This document shows positions 1 through 11,100 of a stretch of DNA of 64,000 bases, piece by piece (the stretch's first letter is position 1; the number at the start of each line of letters is the position of its first letter). Below the pieces are notes generated by a model. That model saw only the letters and a program-made list of their open reading frames with translations, had not been told where the DNA came from and made no database searches. Position numbers and translations under genes: made by a program. The stretch lies in the NCBI GenBank assembly GCA_019828565.1, contig JAHDYR010000032.1, positions 1 through 64,000 on the forward strand. Reading direction: 5' to 3'. The DNA is from Carpediemonas membranifera (Eukaryota; Fornicata).

Positions 1-1
1 C

Positions 2-765
2 CTCGGCTGGGTGATCAGAGACGGCACCTACGACATTTCACCGGAGCGTGCCCAAGACGTTAGCGACCTGGTCCTTCCCAAATCCGTCAGGGGATGCAGG
101 GACTAGTCGGATTCCTCAATTATTTCAGGGACTTCGTGAACGACTTTGCCGTGATCGCCAAGCCGCTGACTGACGCAATGGCAGGCAAGATCCAGATCGG
201 CGGCGCACAACAGCAAGACGCGCTCGATCGCCTCAAGAAGGCACTCACCTCCAAGCATACCCTACAGCTGTTCGACGCAACCAAGGAGCATACTGTCATG
301 ACAGACGCATCCGGACTCGGATACGGCGCAGTGCTTTTGCAAGAAGGCAAGCCCGTGTGCTACATGAGTAAGGCGTTCAATGACGTGCAGTCGCGCTGGG
401 CCACGAACGAGAAGGAGGCTTATGCCATCGTCGCAGCCCTGCAGAAGTGGCGGAAGTTCCTGTCGTGGGGAAAGTTCACCCTGCTGACAGATCACCGCAA
501 TCTACTATTCATGTATCGCAGCGTCAACTCGAAGGTGAAGCGCTGGGCCGACGCGATAGCGGACCTGGATTTCGACATTCAACACATCCCGGGTCTAGAT
601 AACGGCGCAGCCGATGGCCTATCGAGAGTGTTCACAGTGAGACAAACAGCGTCGACGACCGATATTAAGACGGCGCATGAGACCGCTGGGGCACATCTAT
701 CGAGGAGGATGACCATAGAGCGACTGAGAGCCGACAATATGTCTGTATCACGTGCCGCAGTCGAC
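2..765 (+). pseudogene. Ty3/gypsy pol fragment (RT end and RNase H), 5'- and 3'-truncated
   Basis: This is the C-terminal part of a Ty3/gypsy polyprotein, running off the left window edge. The reading begins in the frame of base 2 (LGWVIRDG) and shifts at the GGGG run at 91-94 into the frame of the ATG at 94. Visible motifs are the RT connection (VGFLNYFRDF), the RNase H motifs TDASGLGYGAVL, NEKEAYAIVAAL and TDHRNLLF, and the end HIPGLDNGAADGLSRVF. These resemble families A and B in this window, so it belongs to the same clade but is a different copy. Similarity ends near 760, where the sequence passes into the opposite-strand gene of element A. The integrase is missing. It is a dead fragment on any reading. 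Confidence 0.85.
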
Positions 766-784
766 GAGTGCCACGGTCTCTCGT

Positions 785-1267
785 GATGTGGTGGTGGACC
801 TCCTCAAGCGCGTGGTGATGGCAGGCCGACACCCAGCCATGTTCTCGCTGCTTATGGCGGCTGAGAACCGCGGTGCCTCGCGCCTGACCGCCACCCGCTC
901 CCGCGACTTCGTTCGGGCCTATTGGACCTGTGTCCGGCTTGAGCATCTCCCGGCTATGGAGCTTGCCATGAACAAGGAGCTGTTCACGCTCCAGCTCACG
1001 GACACGTCCGCCGCGTACGGTGTGGTGGAGGTCAAAGAGCACATCGAGCTCTACGAGAACGCCCGCCAGGAGGAGTCGTTCATCCTGCTCGTCCAGTTTT
1101 CGGGCTATCCGCTGCCGTCACTGACCTTCCTGACCCAGGATCTTTGCCGCACCATGCCTGTCACTCGTTATCTCAACGAGCATAACTTATGGCGTCGTGT
1201 TCGTCGGCGCTGGGAGCATGACGGCATCTTCTTTGAGCTTGGTGACAGCCTTGGTGCCATTGAATAA
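785..1267 (+). pseudogene. Opposite-strand accessory ORF of element A, N-terminally truncated
   Basis: An open frame ends with TAA at 1267, 30 bp from the convergent pol stop at 1298. The protein segment (from about DVVVDLLKRVVMAG to LGDSLGAIE) aligns with the C-terminal half of the 373-aa opposite-strand protein of element B. Shared blocks include A-RAVM-G/KRVVMAG, L-TLQ-T-SAA, and a late P-V-(Y/F)L-EH block. I recognise no domain, signal peptide or membrane segment. The first residues (before about 785) read through the junction with the pol fragment, so the true N-terminus is missing. Homology between two diverged families at the same position argues that it is a real element gene. Confidence 0.6.
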
Positions 1268-1297
1268 AATCAGATTGTGACTCTCTCTGGGCGCCAT

Positions 1298-4200
1298 TTA
1301 CTTGGCCCTTCCCAGGAATACATCCAGTGCTTCACAACCCTTGACATTCCCATATGGTTCCCATGTGTCCTCTGACGGCTCATATCCCAGCCATCTAACC
1401 CGGAACTTCCTGTCTCTCATCCTGGCCTCACTCGTCGACTCTAGTATGGACTCGACCAGATATTCACCGAGCGTGACTGCCGCGAGTTCCTGAGCCCGTT
1501 GCTCGGACAACTCACCCATAAAGGCGCGAACTCTCTCCGAGGCGACTTGGAACTCCTTCTTTGTGTTGACATCCTTGACGACATAGCCCACCGTGAGGTT
1601 CTGCCTCACGATAGGACGCACTAGCTTCATAGGCCCTCGCCATCCTGACGCCAACTTGGACGGCGGTCCATTCGGGTACTTGACCAACACATAGTCGGAC
1701 GAGATAGGTGTCGTTGCTGACACTTTGTCTAGCGCATCTTGGTGCATGACCTTGATTCTCGCCTCTGCCAAGTCTCGGGCTAACTGAGCTGCTTGAACAT
1801 TACTGCTGGGCTGTCCAGCCATACTCTGGACGTCTGCCATCATCACGTCTGCCGGGACACGGAAATCGCTACCGAAGATGACCTCGGCCGGTGTTAAGCG
1901 TGTCGCGGTGTGGGGAGACGCGTTGACGATATACTGCGCGACAGGGAGGGAGTCTGACCACAACTCGCTCCGAAGCTGGTATTGCCTGTTGCGTAAAATG
2001 CGCTCAATGCGGCTGTTCGCCCGTTCCACAATGCCGTTTGACTGTGGATGGTACGGGGTGGTGACGTGAGTAGCAAACCCTACGCGCACCGATAGATCTG
2101 TGAATAGCTTGTTGACGAACTGCTTGCCACCGTCTGTCTGTAGAACTCTGGGCACGCCGTACCGGAGAATCCATCCGTTGACGAAGGCAGTCACAGCTTC
2201 GTCCGCCCTTGTGGACTTGAGTGGGACGAGCTCGGTCCACCGCGAGGCCATATCAATAATAACTAAGATGAACTTGTACCCGCGAGACTCTGGCAGGGGG
2301 CCAATAGTATCCATGGCTACCCGCTGGAACGGTCGCAGGCTCGCCGTGTGGAGGTACGGTCTGGACGCCTCGGCCGGCTTGGCGGTAAGTTGGCACACGG
2401 GGCAACGATCCATGACCCGCGCTACCCTATCCACTGGAGCCCGGAGCCCGTTAGATCTCAGCCACTCTACCGTCGTATAAACCGGGAGGTGGGCCTGGCC
2501 GTGCATATGAGCTGCCTGGATCTCGTCATCGGTAGCTGTTGCCTGTCTGGCAGTTGCGGAGAAGACTCGACTCAGCCCGTCCGCCGCTCCGTTGTCAACC
2601 CCGGCCACATGCTTCACTGTGAAGTCTAGGTCTGCGATTGACTCGTACCAACGCTGGACTTTTTGCGTTAGACGATCGTGACATGTAGACCAGGTTCCGG
2701 TGGTCAGTGAGGAGAGTAAACGACGTCCAGCACAGGAAACGGCGCCACCTCTGGAGGGCGGTGACAATCGCATACGCTTCCTGTTCGATCGTGCTCCAAC
2801 GCGTCTGCACATCTGAGAACGCGTGGGACATATAACACACCGGCTTGCCGTCCTGGAGGAGAACACCCCCGATCCCGAGATCAGACGCGTCTGTCATGAC
2901 CACATGATCCTTCGAAACGTCAAAGTGCTCGAGTGCCGGTGCGTGGCAGAGGCGGTCCTTAACCTTGGCCAGCGCCTCTGCCTGAGGTAATCCGTCCGGA
3001 GCCTCCTTGCCGCTTGCCGCCCGGGCTAACGGTCGGATAAGCTCGGAGAAGTTAGGAACAAAGTCTCTCATAAAGTTGAGGAATCCCATAAGGGCCTGCG
3101 TGGCCTTCTTCGTCTTCGGTAGCCGCAGGCCTTCTACATCGCGGATCCTGTCTGGAGCAATCCGGAAACCCGAGCCGGACACAACCCATCCTAGGAACTC
3201 CACTTCGGCTAGGCCGAAATGCGACTTCTCCTTGTTCAACGATAGCTTGAGCTCGTCACATCGGCGGAGCACCTTAGCGAGGTTGGCCAGATATTCCTGC
3301 TCCGAGCGTCCAAAGATGATAATGTCATCTATATATATAATGCAGGCGTCGCCTAAGAGGTCCTGGAACCCGCGCTCAATCGCGTACTGAAAGTGCGCGC
3401 CAGCGTTCTTCAGGCCGAACGGCATTCCGGTGTATTGGAACTTCCCACGGGGGGTCATAAACGCCGTGTATTGCCTAGAACGCTCGGTCAGCTCGACCTG
3501 GTGATACCCTTTCGAGAGGTCGAGAGTGGCGAAGACCTTGGCACCAGCAAGCCTGGTCAAGCACGTGTTAACCTCGGGGATCGGATAGTCGAATGGCGTG
3601 GTCAAATCATTGATTCTGCGGAAGTCTACGACCATCCTGGTCTTGTCCTTGCCCTTGGGGACGAGCAATGCTGGAGAAGAGTATGGCGAGAAGCTGGCCT
3701 CGATGTATTTCTTCGACAGTAGTTCGTTGACGTGCTCGTCGAACAGGCCCTGCTTCTGGTACGGTATGTAATTGGATCTCGTGGCGACGACGCGGTCCTC
3801 CTTGAGTACGAGGTCGTATGGCTCTAATGCTGAGAACCCTTCTCGAGCATCAAAGCAATGAGCATAAGCTGCGAGGATGCGGTCATGAGTGAGAGTGTAG
3901 TCCGAAGACAGAGTATACGCCTGGAGCGGCTCAGGCTCTGGCACGAAAGGCTCCAAGGCGTCTTCATTGTCAGACTGAGACGGTTCACACAAGCTGGGGA
4001 GAATACCCCACTCGACCATGGTCTGATATGACAAGAGGAGATCATAAGCACAGTCAACCCCATACGCGGAGACTGTGGTGGATAGACCTTTCGGGGTGAA
4101 AGGTGACTTACACATCTTCAACGGCACCTCATAACACGTATCAGTCTCGATCGTTCCACCCGGAGTCTTGATCTTAATGGGTGCAGCGAGCTTCGTCGGA

Positions 4201-4319
4201 ATGAGCTCGGCCGCTCTGGCGGAAGCCGGGTTGACAAGAGAAATGTCAGCACCACAGTCGAATAAGACACGGTGCCATGTGGTAGATTCGTCGCTACCCA
4301 TAGGGACGACGGCACTCAC
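1298..4319 (-). CDS. pol: Element A Pol: protease, RT, RNase H, integrase, chromodomain (one frame break)
   Basis: Order along the protein: retropepsin-like motif VLFDCGADISLVN near the start, RT with RLPF-type motif MPFGLKNAGAHF and catalytic YIDD, RNase H (TDASDLGIGGVLL, IEQEAYAIV, TDHRNLVYM), the integrase zinc site ending CPVC, the DDE core (MDTIGPL, TDGGKQFV, HPQSNGIVERAN) and a C-terminal chromodomain (VRWLGYEPSEDTWEP). The protease has Cys in the DTG triad position (DCG rather than DTG), as does element B, so this is a clade feature. The frame breaks at the T5 run 2660-2664 (one base too many relative to element B). The relation to gag is a frame change in the short overlap at about 4342-4375. 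Confidence 0.9.
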
Positions 4320-4341
4320 GACGGGTAGGGAGCGCTGGCCT

Positions 4342-5262
4342 TCAGCCGCCGACGTAGAAACAGAGACAGAGAAGCATTATCTGGGGGTTTACCTGACAGA
4401 ACTTGTCTAGGTGCCCCGACTTGCCGCACTTCGCGCACACGGCCTTCTCTCTGGTGCATTCGAAAGCGCGGTGGTTCGGCCTGCCGCAGTTAAAGCATAC
4501 GATGTCTCGCTGGTGACCGTGGTGTTGCGTCTGCTGCTGACGCTGACCGTGACGTTGGCCTTGCTGGTGGAAGTGCGTCTGATACTGGCGGGGCTGGTGT
4601 TGCTGCCGCTTGTCTTGGCGCGGCTGATCCTGAGGCTCGCGCTGCTCACGCGGGGGGCGTTTGCGGACAGCGGACTGCTTAGAGCGTTCGCGCTCTTGAG
4701 CAGGGGCAGGCTTGGACGTTGAAGTGAGCTTGATTGCTTCCTCCAGACGCTTACATGTCAGGAGGGCGGTCGAAAAGGTCGCGTCAAGTGACAGACCCTT
4801 GGAGGCGTGAGAAACCTCCTCTCTGAGCGTTTCGTCTTGGATTCCGCGCAAAAACTGGCCGCGAAGGACTGAATCCTTGCCCGTGGGTGCAATGAGACGG
4901 CGGCGGGAAGCGAAGCGGTCGATATAGAGAGATAGGCGGCCAATATCGATACCAGTGGTCGATAGGTCGAAAAGGCGGCGCTCAAGGATCGCATCGGAGG
5001 GCTTAACAATGTCCACAATCGCCTGGAATACGATGTCCTCGCGTTCGTGCTTCGTTCTTTTGGAGCCATCATCGTGATGTTTTGCGGCCTGATACTTTCT
5101 GGTAATATCAGTACCCATCGCCTTGCAGTATGAGGTCACCGCGGGTCCGAGTCGCTTAAGCAAGCGCCTCTTTCCGCCCGCGCGAACATGCTTATCCAAT
5201 TTCTCGGCAAATGAGAGGACTGCGTGAATCTCAGGCTGTGTACATAAAGGTCCCTTATCCAT
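4342..5262 (-). CDS. gag: Element A Gag with two zinc knuckles
   Basis: I take the ATG at 5262 (MDKGPLCTQPE) because element B starts at the equivalent residue (MTEDKGPLCTQPE) and because it lies 20 nt after the 5' LTR. An open frame upstream to 5325 runs into the LTR and is not needed. The protein has a helical capsid-like region, a Gln/Arg/His-rich linker, then two CCHC knuckles, CFNCGRPNHRAFEC and CAKCGKSGHLDKFC, the nucleic-acid-binding part of nucleocapsid. It ends at TGA 4342. Pol is open in the +1 frame from about 4375, so Pol needs a +1 shift here or a single-base error. In element B, gag and pol are fused in one frame. Confidence 0.85.
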   Translation of the reverse strand: MDKGPLCTQPEIHAVLSFAEKLDKHVRAGGKRRLLKRLGPAVTSYCKAMGTDITRKYQAAKHHDDGSKRTKHEREDIVFQAIVDIVKPSDAILERRLFDLSTTGIDIGRLSLYIDRFASRRRLIAPTGKDSVLRGQFLRGIQDETLREEVSHASKGLSLDATFSTALLTCKRLEEAIKLTSTSKPAPAQERERSKQSAVRKRPPREQREPQDQPRQDKRQQHQPRQYQTHFHQQGQRHGQRQQQTQHHGHQRDIVCFNCGRPNHRAFECTREKAVCAKCGKSGHLDKFCQVNPQIMLLCLCFYVGG

Positions 5263-5271
5263 TAGTTTGGA

Positions 5272-5283
5272 AGTAAGCTTACT
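5272..5283 (-). other. Palindrome at the primer-binding site of element A
   Basis: AGTAAGCTTACT is a perfect 12-bp palindrome overlapping the last LTR base and filling the position where a tRNA-complementary primer-binding site would begin with TGG. No TGG is present. Confidence 0.7.
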
Positions 5284-5390
5284 GTGATCACTAAGGAAAA
5301 AGACTTTACAAAGAGAGCTCGACACAAGGGTGTCGAGCTGGACGGATCAAGACCGTATCAAATACGTATCTCATATATAAATGGCTGACA
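5283..5390 (-). repeat. Element A 5' LTR (about 108 bp)
   Basis: On the + strand it runs from TGTGATCAC to CTGACA. The start is fixed by alignment with the 102-bp LTR of element B, including the shared TTTACAAAGA block. The outer end is inferred from a TG...CA rule only, since no second LTR survives to check it. It contains the hairpin AGCTCGACAC-AAGG-GTGTCGAGCT at 5316-5339. Confidence 0.65.
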
Positions 5391-5741
5391 GGCCCCCTCG
5401 CCGGCAGAAGATTAACACTCATCAATATCATTGTCCCTTCGTCAAGTGATGCTTCAAGGAAGCATGGAGGGGCGGTGTAGTGGGTCTTACCCAATACTTA
5501 CATAGTTTATGACTTATAGATTACACCATATTTGCAACCATTGGGTTTTCTCTTTATTAAAAGTTCTTTCCCTCCTCCAGTAGGAGCACACGACACGAAG
5601 TTCGCCGTGGCGCCGGTGTCTACCAGTGCGCGGTTGGTTGACACCTCATGACCGCGAGGGATCATACGTATATTTATACAGTCAAGGAGTTTCTACTCGA
5701 CACACTTGTGTCGAGTCTTCTTCTTTATAAACTGTTCTCTT
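5391..5741. other. Retroelement debris: protease remnant and LTR-like hairpin
   Basis: On the minus strand 5584-5660 reads as a retropepsin remnant (RALVDTGATANFVS), close to the family D motif RALFDTGATANFIS, with no flanking gag or RT. At 5695-5716 lies ACTCGACAC-ACTT-GTGTCGAGT, the hairpin found in the LTRs of families A, B and C. The rest holds no gene I can support. This looks like the decayed edge of one or two older insertions. Confidence 0.6.
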
Positions 5742-7583
5742 AAGCCATACAGGCCACAAGGTGAGAATCGTCGGACGGGACATATTCAGCATCGCTGTTC
5801 TCGTCGGTTTCGTCCACAAGCCAAGCTTGCATTAATTCGAGCTCGTCGCTCGTGACGAACTAATCGTCGTCGTCGCTTTCCTGTAGAAGAAGGCGTCTGC
5901 GGCACGTCGGATGATAGGCGTGTGTTCTCGTGCTCTCCGGAGTCCTCTCCGGGATAGGTGATACTGTTCCGTTGGCGTAGTGACGAGAGTAGGCAGTAGG
6001 TTCGCCGTTTTCGTTTTTGATGACGATGTAGTCCATTCTTTCTCATCGATCTGATCATACTCAGCCTCAGTTAGCATCTTCTCCAGACAGAAGGGGTAGA
6101 GAGCCATGGGTTTGCGTTCACGCCAGTACTGCTCACCATACTCGATGGAGAGGTACTCGAACTTGGCAATCTCGCGGTCCGCCAAGTAGAGGATGACAGG
6201 AAGTAGCTTCGTCTTGTCCTCCACCTTCACATGAACGTATGCCGTCGCCGGAACCACGTTATAAAAGGCGGAACCATCGTTGATTTTGTGACAGCCGACC
6301 GGGAGGCCGGCCGAGTCAACGGCAAACTTGCTAGGCCTCTTGAGTCTCGTCAAGTAGGTGGTGGGTGCACCTGGCTCAGGTGTGCCTCGCTAATGCGGAG
6401 AATGCTTTTACAGGGAAAGAAGAAGAGAAAACCCTTGTGCCAATAAATGGCTTAAACTGTATAAATGATTTGTGTGGTCTATGACCACCACACAGGCTCG
6501 GGGATCACCTTGCCGCAGTATATGCCGATGACCGTGTTGTGGGGGATGTTCTCCTGCGTAATGACGCCATCGCCAACCTCCGGGCCCATGAGTGCATGTT
6601 GTGGCACGATAGCGAGATCGAGCTCGCTATTAAAGCCATTCTCGTCCACAGTGACGGAGAACGAAGTGCCTTGGGCGGATGCCTGCTGCATCACAGGCCG
6701 CAACAAATGACTCAAAGTCATCAGTTGTCCCGCTGTAGGCGCCAATTGATAATGCCGGCGGGCGGATGGTCGCACTGCACGAAAACGCGATCTTACCCCA
6801 ATGCAGGAACTGCAGGTGACGTTCCATGATGCTCGATGTTCGCGCAACAGCCGAAACCTCACCACGGGAGGAAGATATAGTTCTCATGATGCTGTCCGCA
6901 CCTGAGCACCGCACAATTCCGTCCATCCATAGCTCTCATGCAGAGCAACTGTTTTTTCGGCGTAAATCTTTGCTGCGTTCTCAGTCGTTAGCCAGTACGT
7001 CACAAATGCTTCCACGCAAGAATCCTCAAGCCTGGTTATCTCGAGTACACGTGGCGAAGTAAATCATGCGCGCAAGGTCCCGTAGCATCTTTGCATGCGT
7101 GAGGAGCATGGGTGCTATGTCAACGTACGCGCTCAGTCGCATCGAAATCTTCGTCGGTCGTCGGCATCGCGAGTAAGACACTCTGGAGGTTGAAATGGAT
7201 TGAGTTGCTAGCGGAGCTGGACAACTCATTTGTACGACTGCGGTAGTGCGCATATCCGGCTTTGGAACCAGCCCAGTCCTTCATTACGGCAGTTCTGAAT
7301 TGGCTGTTGAGGAACTTGGTATATCTTTCTAACAGACCTGTTTCAATGGATTCATTCAAAGCCAGTGCTCATACCTAACCGTGAAAGCAGTAGAATGGCT
7401 GACGATTGCGTTAGCCCTCTTGGCCACACTTGTCGGTGCGAGAGTAATACATGCCTTCTTGACCTTGTCGCTCGGCAGTCTCATATCCTCGCCTTAGCAG
7501 CAATGACACGTCAAACAACCAAGCGCTGCACGTCTTTGAGCAGTGCGAGGATGGTGTCGATCGACATTGACGACGGATCACCC
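5742..7583 (-). pseudogene. 3' part of a split host gene encoding a SET-domain protein
   Basis: Reading on the minus strand, several coding-looking segments in different frames follow one another: LLERYTKFLNSQFRTAV, then YAEKTVALHESYGW, then a SET N-terminal half (ENIPHNTVIGIYCGK, 6479-6600), a SET C-terminal half (KINDGSAFYNV and FEYLSIEYGEQYW, about 6100-6330), and an acidic tail ending near 5742. GxG-type start, an asparagine-containing INDG motif and the YGEQYW end are typical of protein lysine methyltransferase SET folds. The segments could be joined by short introns (there are GTACGT- and GTATGA-type donors) or be broken by decay; I cannot decide. The gene is cut at 7583 by the tandem C array and seems to resume at 18097. 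Confidence 0.5.
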
Positions 7584-8084
7584 GCACCAACGTGCGAAAA
7601 TTGTCGTCTGAATGTCGACTGCCACAGGGCCCGAAAACGACGTCAGAAGGCTGTTCTTCAACACCCAGCTGAGATCGGCGTGCTTGGTGAGCACGACCTC
7701 ACGCGGCGTCTAGCACGTGCGAACCGACGTGCGAACCCTGGCCTGCGGAGCCAGGTGCGAACTCAATAAACACAACGACACGACAACATGAATATTCCTT
7801 TAGTTCGACGAAACGGGAACAGGCGGACCGTGGGTTGAAGTGGTCAACTTGCGCGTATGGCGCGCGTGGACGTTAGTGCACCTGAGAACATACCTCGTGC
7901 CCGTCGGGATTCTGACCATCTTGATGCGGCGATCCAGGGCAGACGCGTATAAGGGGAATGAACATCCCACACTCACGCTGCACGCACGCAGCGCACTGTC
8001 AGTAAACGCACCATATGCATATACTATCCATATTCAGAGCTCGGCCGGAGTCGCCTGCTCTGTCGCATCCAGACGAGGGTCGAG
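7584..8084. other. Left part of repeat R, non-coding
   Basis: About 500 bp with no gene I can support. It has four GTGCGAA motifs (near 7597, 7717, 7728 and 7755) and a CCTGG-N-CCAGG hairpin near 7738-7756. It ends with CGAG, the 4-bp target duplicated by C1. The stretch GAATGAACA-CCCACAC with CGCTGCA near 7960-7990 has a similar counterpart in the right part of R. Confidence 0.6.
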
Positions 8085-8168
8085 TGTCGTAGACTCCTTA
8101 TCATTTAATCAGTTGATGATTACGACACCATTGTGTCGAGATTAAAATGTTTCCCACCGACAACGTCA
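8085..8168 (+). repeat. C1 5' LTR (84 bp)
   Basis: Begins TGTCGTAGAC and ends GACAACGTCA. It contains the hairpin core CGACAC-CATT-GTGTCG at 8123-8138. It is extremely short for an LTR. Confidence 0.92.
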
Positions 8169-8169
8169 T

Positions 8170-8179
8170 AGTGATCACT
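8170..8179 (+). other. Palindrome at the primer-binding site of C1
   Basis: AGTGATCACT is a perfect 10-bp palindrome one base after the LTR and 4 bases before the ATG. No TGG-type tRNA primer site is present. Confidence 0.7.
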
Positions 8180-8183
8180 CGTA

Positions 8184-11100
8184 ATGGTTCAGTTGGAAAT
8201 CGATTATAATTTCCCGCGTATGTCGGCCAAGGAGCTCGATCCTCGCGGTGTTAAGAAATTCAAAGCCGAGGTTCGCGTGTTTCGCGCTCGGATCCCCGAC
8301 TATGCTACCGGGCTCCTGCTTAGCGAGGAGTTACAGGAAGAATTAGAAGCAACCCTCGGTGTGAGCGCTGAGAGCGCCACCTCCAACCAAGTATATGAGT
8401 TCCTCGAATCCGAGGCCACACCCCGTTCCCTGCTCGAACTTAAACGCCAGCTGCGTGCTGTGCTGTGCCCGAAGCTAGGTACCGAGGGTTACCCCTCGAA
8501 TCTCTCTGTCGTCCGCCAGCTGGGCGCCGATTTCGTGGAACTCGCAGATTACGCCCTTCGTTCCGCCGCGAAGGAGGGCAGCGAGAGCCTAGCAGCGCTC
8601 TTTGGCAAGGAGAAGCGAAAGATGGCCCGCCTGCTTGAAGACGGCACTGCCGAGGTGGTGGAGGAGGAGGCACTCCTCACTGCCGCCGACGTCGCAGCGA
8701 AGCGAGCAGCCGCCTTCGACAAGACGGCAAGGAAGATCTTTCTGGAGAAGATCAAGCCGAAGTCGCTCTACGAAAGGATCGAGCTCGAGAGCCAGTTCGT
8801 CAAGCCGTCCTCCCTCAAGGACCTCATCAACATCGCACGCACCGTCGCCAAGCTCGAGGATGCGTCTAACTCCACGACCACGACCGCCTCCAGCACCTCT
8901 GCAGGCGCCTCGCAGGCCAACGACCACCGGGAGCACCGTCAGGCGCCTCCCCAGGCTGCTAAGACCACCACTGCCGCCCAGTCCTCGCGTAAGCAGCGTA
9001 CAAGACCGTGCCGCCTTTGCGGAGGCGAGCACTGGGACTCAGATTGCCCTAAGCTCGGGGGCCGGACCCGCGAGAGCGGCCAGCTCCGCCCTAACCCCCC
9101 GAAGAAGACGCCCTTCGAGGCGCACGCGGCAGAGGAGGGTGATGCTGAAGCTCTCCACACGGAGGCTGTCATAAATCACTCCTCCTATTCTGCTACGGTT
9201 GACACGGGAGCCGGGGTCTCATTCATTAGCAGCCGACTGCTTCACACTCTGAGAGAGCGTGACAACTCCATCAAGCCGAAGAAGTGCCAACCGTTTATCG
9301 TCTCGCTGGCGGGAGGTAGCACCGTCAAGGGTAATGAGATGGTTGAGCTCCGCGTCGAGCTCCCACACCTGACCACGAGACCCATAGTCAAGAACATCAG
9401 CTTCAGAGTACTCCCAGGTCCTGTGGAGAAGCTCCTATTGGGCGTAGATCAGCTGAGAGCCCTCGGGTTCATCAGCGACAGAGGAATCTTCCTCCCTTTC
9501 CCGTCGCCAGAAGGCCCGGAGAAGGAAGATGACATCCTCCCTTACAACCACAGCTACTTATCGGCGGAACACGCTGATAATAGGAGCATCAAGACCGAAA
9601 TCGATAAGATCGAGTTCGGCGAGAACGAAACCGGCGCAGCAGCACGAGAGATCTGCGCTGCATACGAAGAAGTGTTCGAGGAAGAGCTCCCTACAGAAGG
9701 TAGCAAGCTTGAACCGATGTCTATTGATTTCATTTCCGACGACTGGGTGAATGAGTTCAACCAAAAACCGAGACACCTCTCGGAGGAAAAGCGAGAGAAG
9801 GTGCGCCAGGAGGTCACGCAGATGCACCTCCAGCACATTATCCGCCACAGTCACGGGCCATATGCCTCGCCCGTAGTGGTGGTTTCGAACGGGCACAAGG
9901 GGTCGACCAAGATTCGCCTATGTGTAGACTACACCGTCATCAACCGTCACACGAAGCGGGATAGGTACCCGCTACCTGACATCAGGGCGTACCTGCGGGA
10001 AGCCGCAGGCGCAGAGTACTACGCCAGTCTCGACCTGAGACAAGGTTACTATCAAGTCAAGGTTAAGGAGGAGGACATTCCCAAGACCGCCTTTATCACC
10101 CCGGATGCGTACGAGGAGTTCGAGAGACTCCCGTTTGGCCTCTGCAACGCCCCATCACACTTTCAGAGATGTATGGAGAAGGCCTTCGCGAAGGAGCTAC
10201 ACCACGGCGTGGCTATCTACATCGACGATGTCATGATATATGGCCGCACGAAGGAGGAGTTCCTAGAACGGCTGCATAACGTCCTTGATATCTGCAAGGA
10301 ACAACGCCTCCGGCTCAAAGCGCCGAAATGCAAGATTGGCGTGGAGGAGGTGGAGATGCTAGGCTTCATCTGTAATACAGAGGGCCTAAAGCTAAGCAAG
10401 GAACGCGTGGAGGGAATCCATGCCCTGAAAACGCCAACGACGAAGAAAGGACTTCTTTCAATGTGTGGTTCGCTGAACTACGTAGCGAAATTTGTTCCTG
10501 ACGCTAGTAGAGTACTATCTCCCATCAATGACTTGCGGTCGGCCACCGATGGCGCCGATTTCATTTGGTCATCGATTCATGATGAGGCACTTGACGAGTT
10601 CAAGAGACGCCTCGAGAAGTACCTAGTACTGGTCCATCCGGACCTCAACAAGAAGTGGGTGCTCCAGACGGACGCCTCAGATATAGGATTCGGTGGCATC
10701 CTCACTCAGGAGGGGGACGACGGACGCCAAGAGATAGTCTCGTTCTTCTCGGGATCCTTCAACAAGACTCAGACAAGGTGGAGTACCTACGAACAGGAGC
10801 TGTTCGCAATCATACACTGCCTGACCAGACCAGATCTTGGCCAGCTCTTCAGGATTCACCCAAATCTGACAATTCAGACTGATCACAAGAACCTTGTGTA
10901 TCTTGATCAGAAGAAGCTTAAGAACGATAAGATCCTCCGTTGGTCGCTGTTACTATCGGATTATCAGTATACAATCGAACATATCGCCGGTCTTGATAAC
11001 GAGACCGCGGACTTGATGTCCCGCATCGACGCACTAGCCGTGGAGCTTACAGAGTGGAACGATGAGATTAGTTCTGCTCAAAAGAACACCTCCCAAGAGG

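Larger units (their letters stand above)
766..5390 (-). mobile_element. Chromovirus family A, 3'-truncated copy
   Basis: This minus-strand Ty3/gypsy element reads from its 5' LTR (5283-5390) through gag, protease, RT, RNase H, integrase and chromodomain to a pol stop at 1298. It continues into an opposite-strand gene that is cut off near 766-785, where the pol fragment at 1-765 abuts. No 3' LTR is visible, so the copy is incomplete. The closest relative in the window is element B (36265-42398), with the same gene order and similar protein sequence throughout. The junction with the left fragment may reflect a deletion between two copies or an insertion whose far end was lost. Confidence 0.85.

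Noticed and set aside
7717-7775. GTGCGAAC repeats with a small hairpin as a possible tRNA-like gene
   Set aside because: No acceptor or anticodon stem can be folded and no T-loop consensus is present. I found no convincing tRNA or rRNA gene anywhere in the window.
8440-9172. Long frames opposite or out of phase with C1 gag (and the same in C2)
   Set aside because: GC-rich shadow frames of an intact gag-pol gene. They show no domain and repeat identically in C2 only because the DNA is duplicated.
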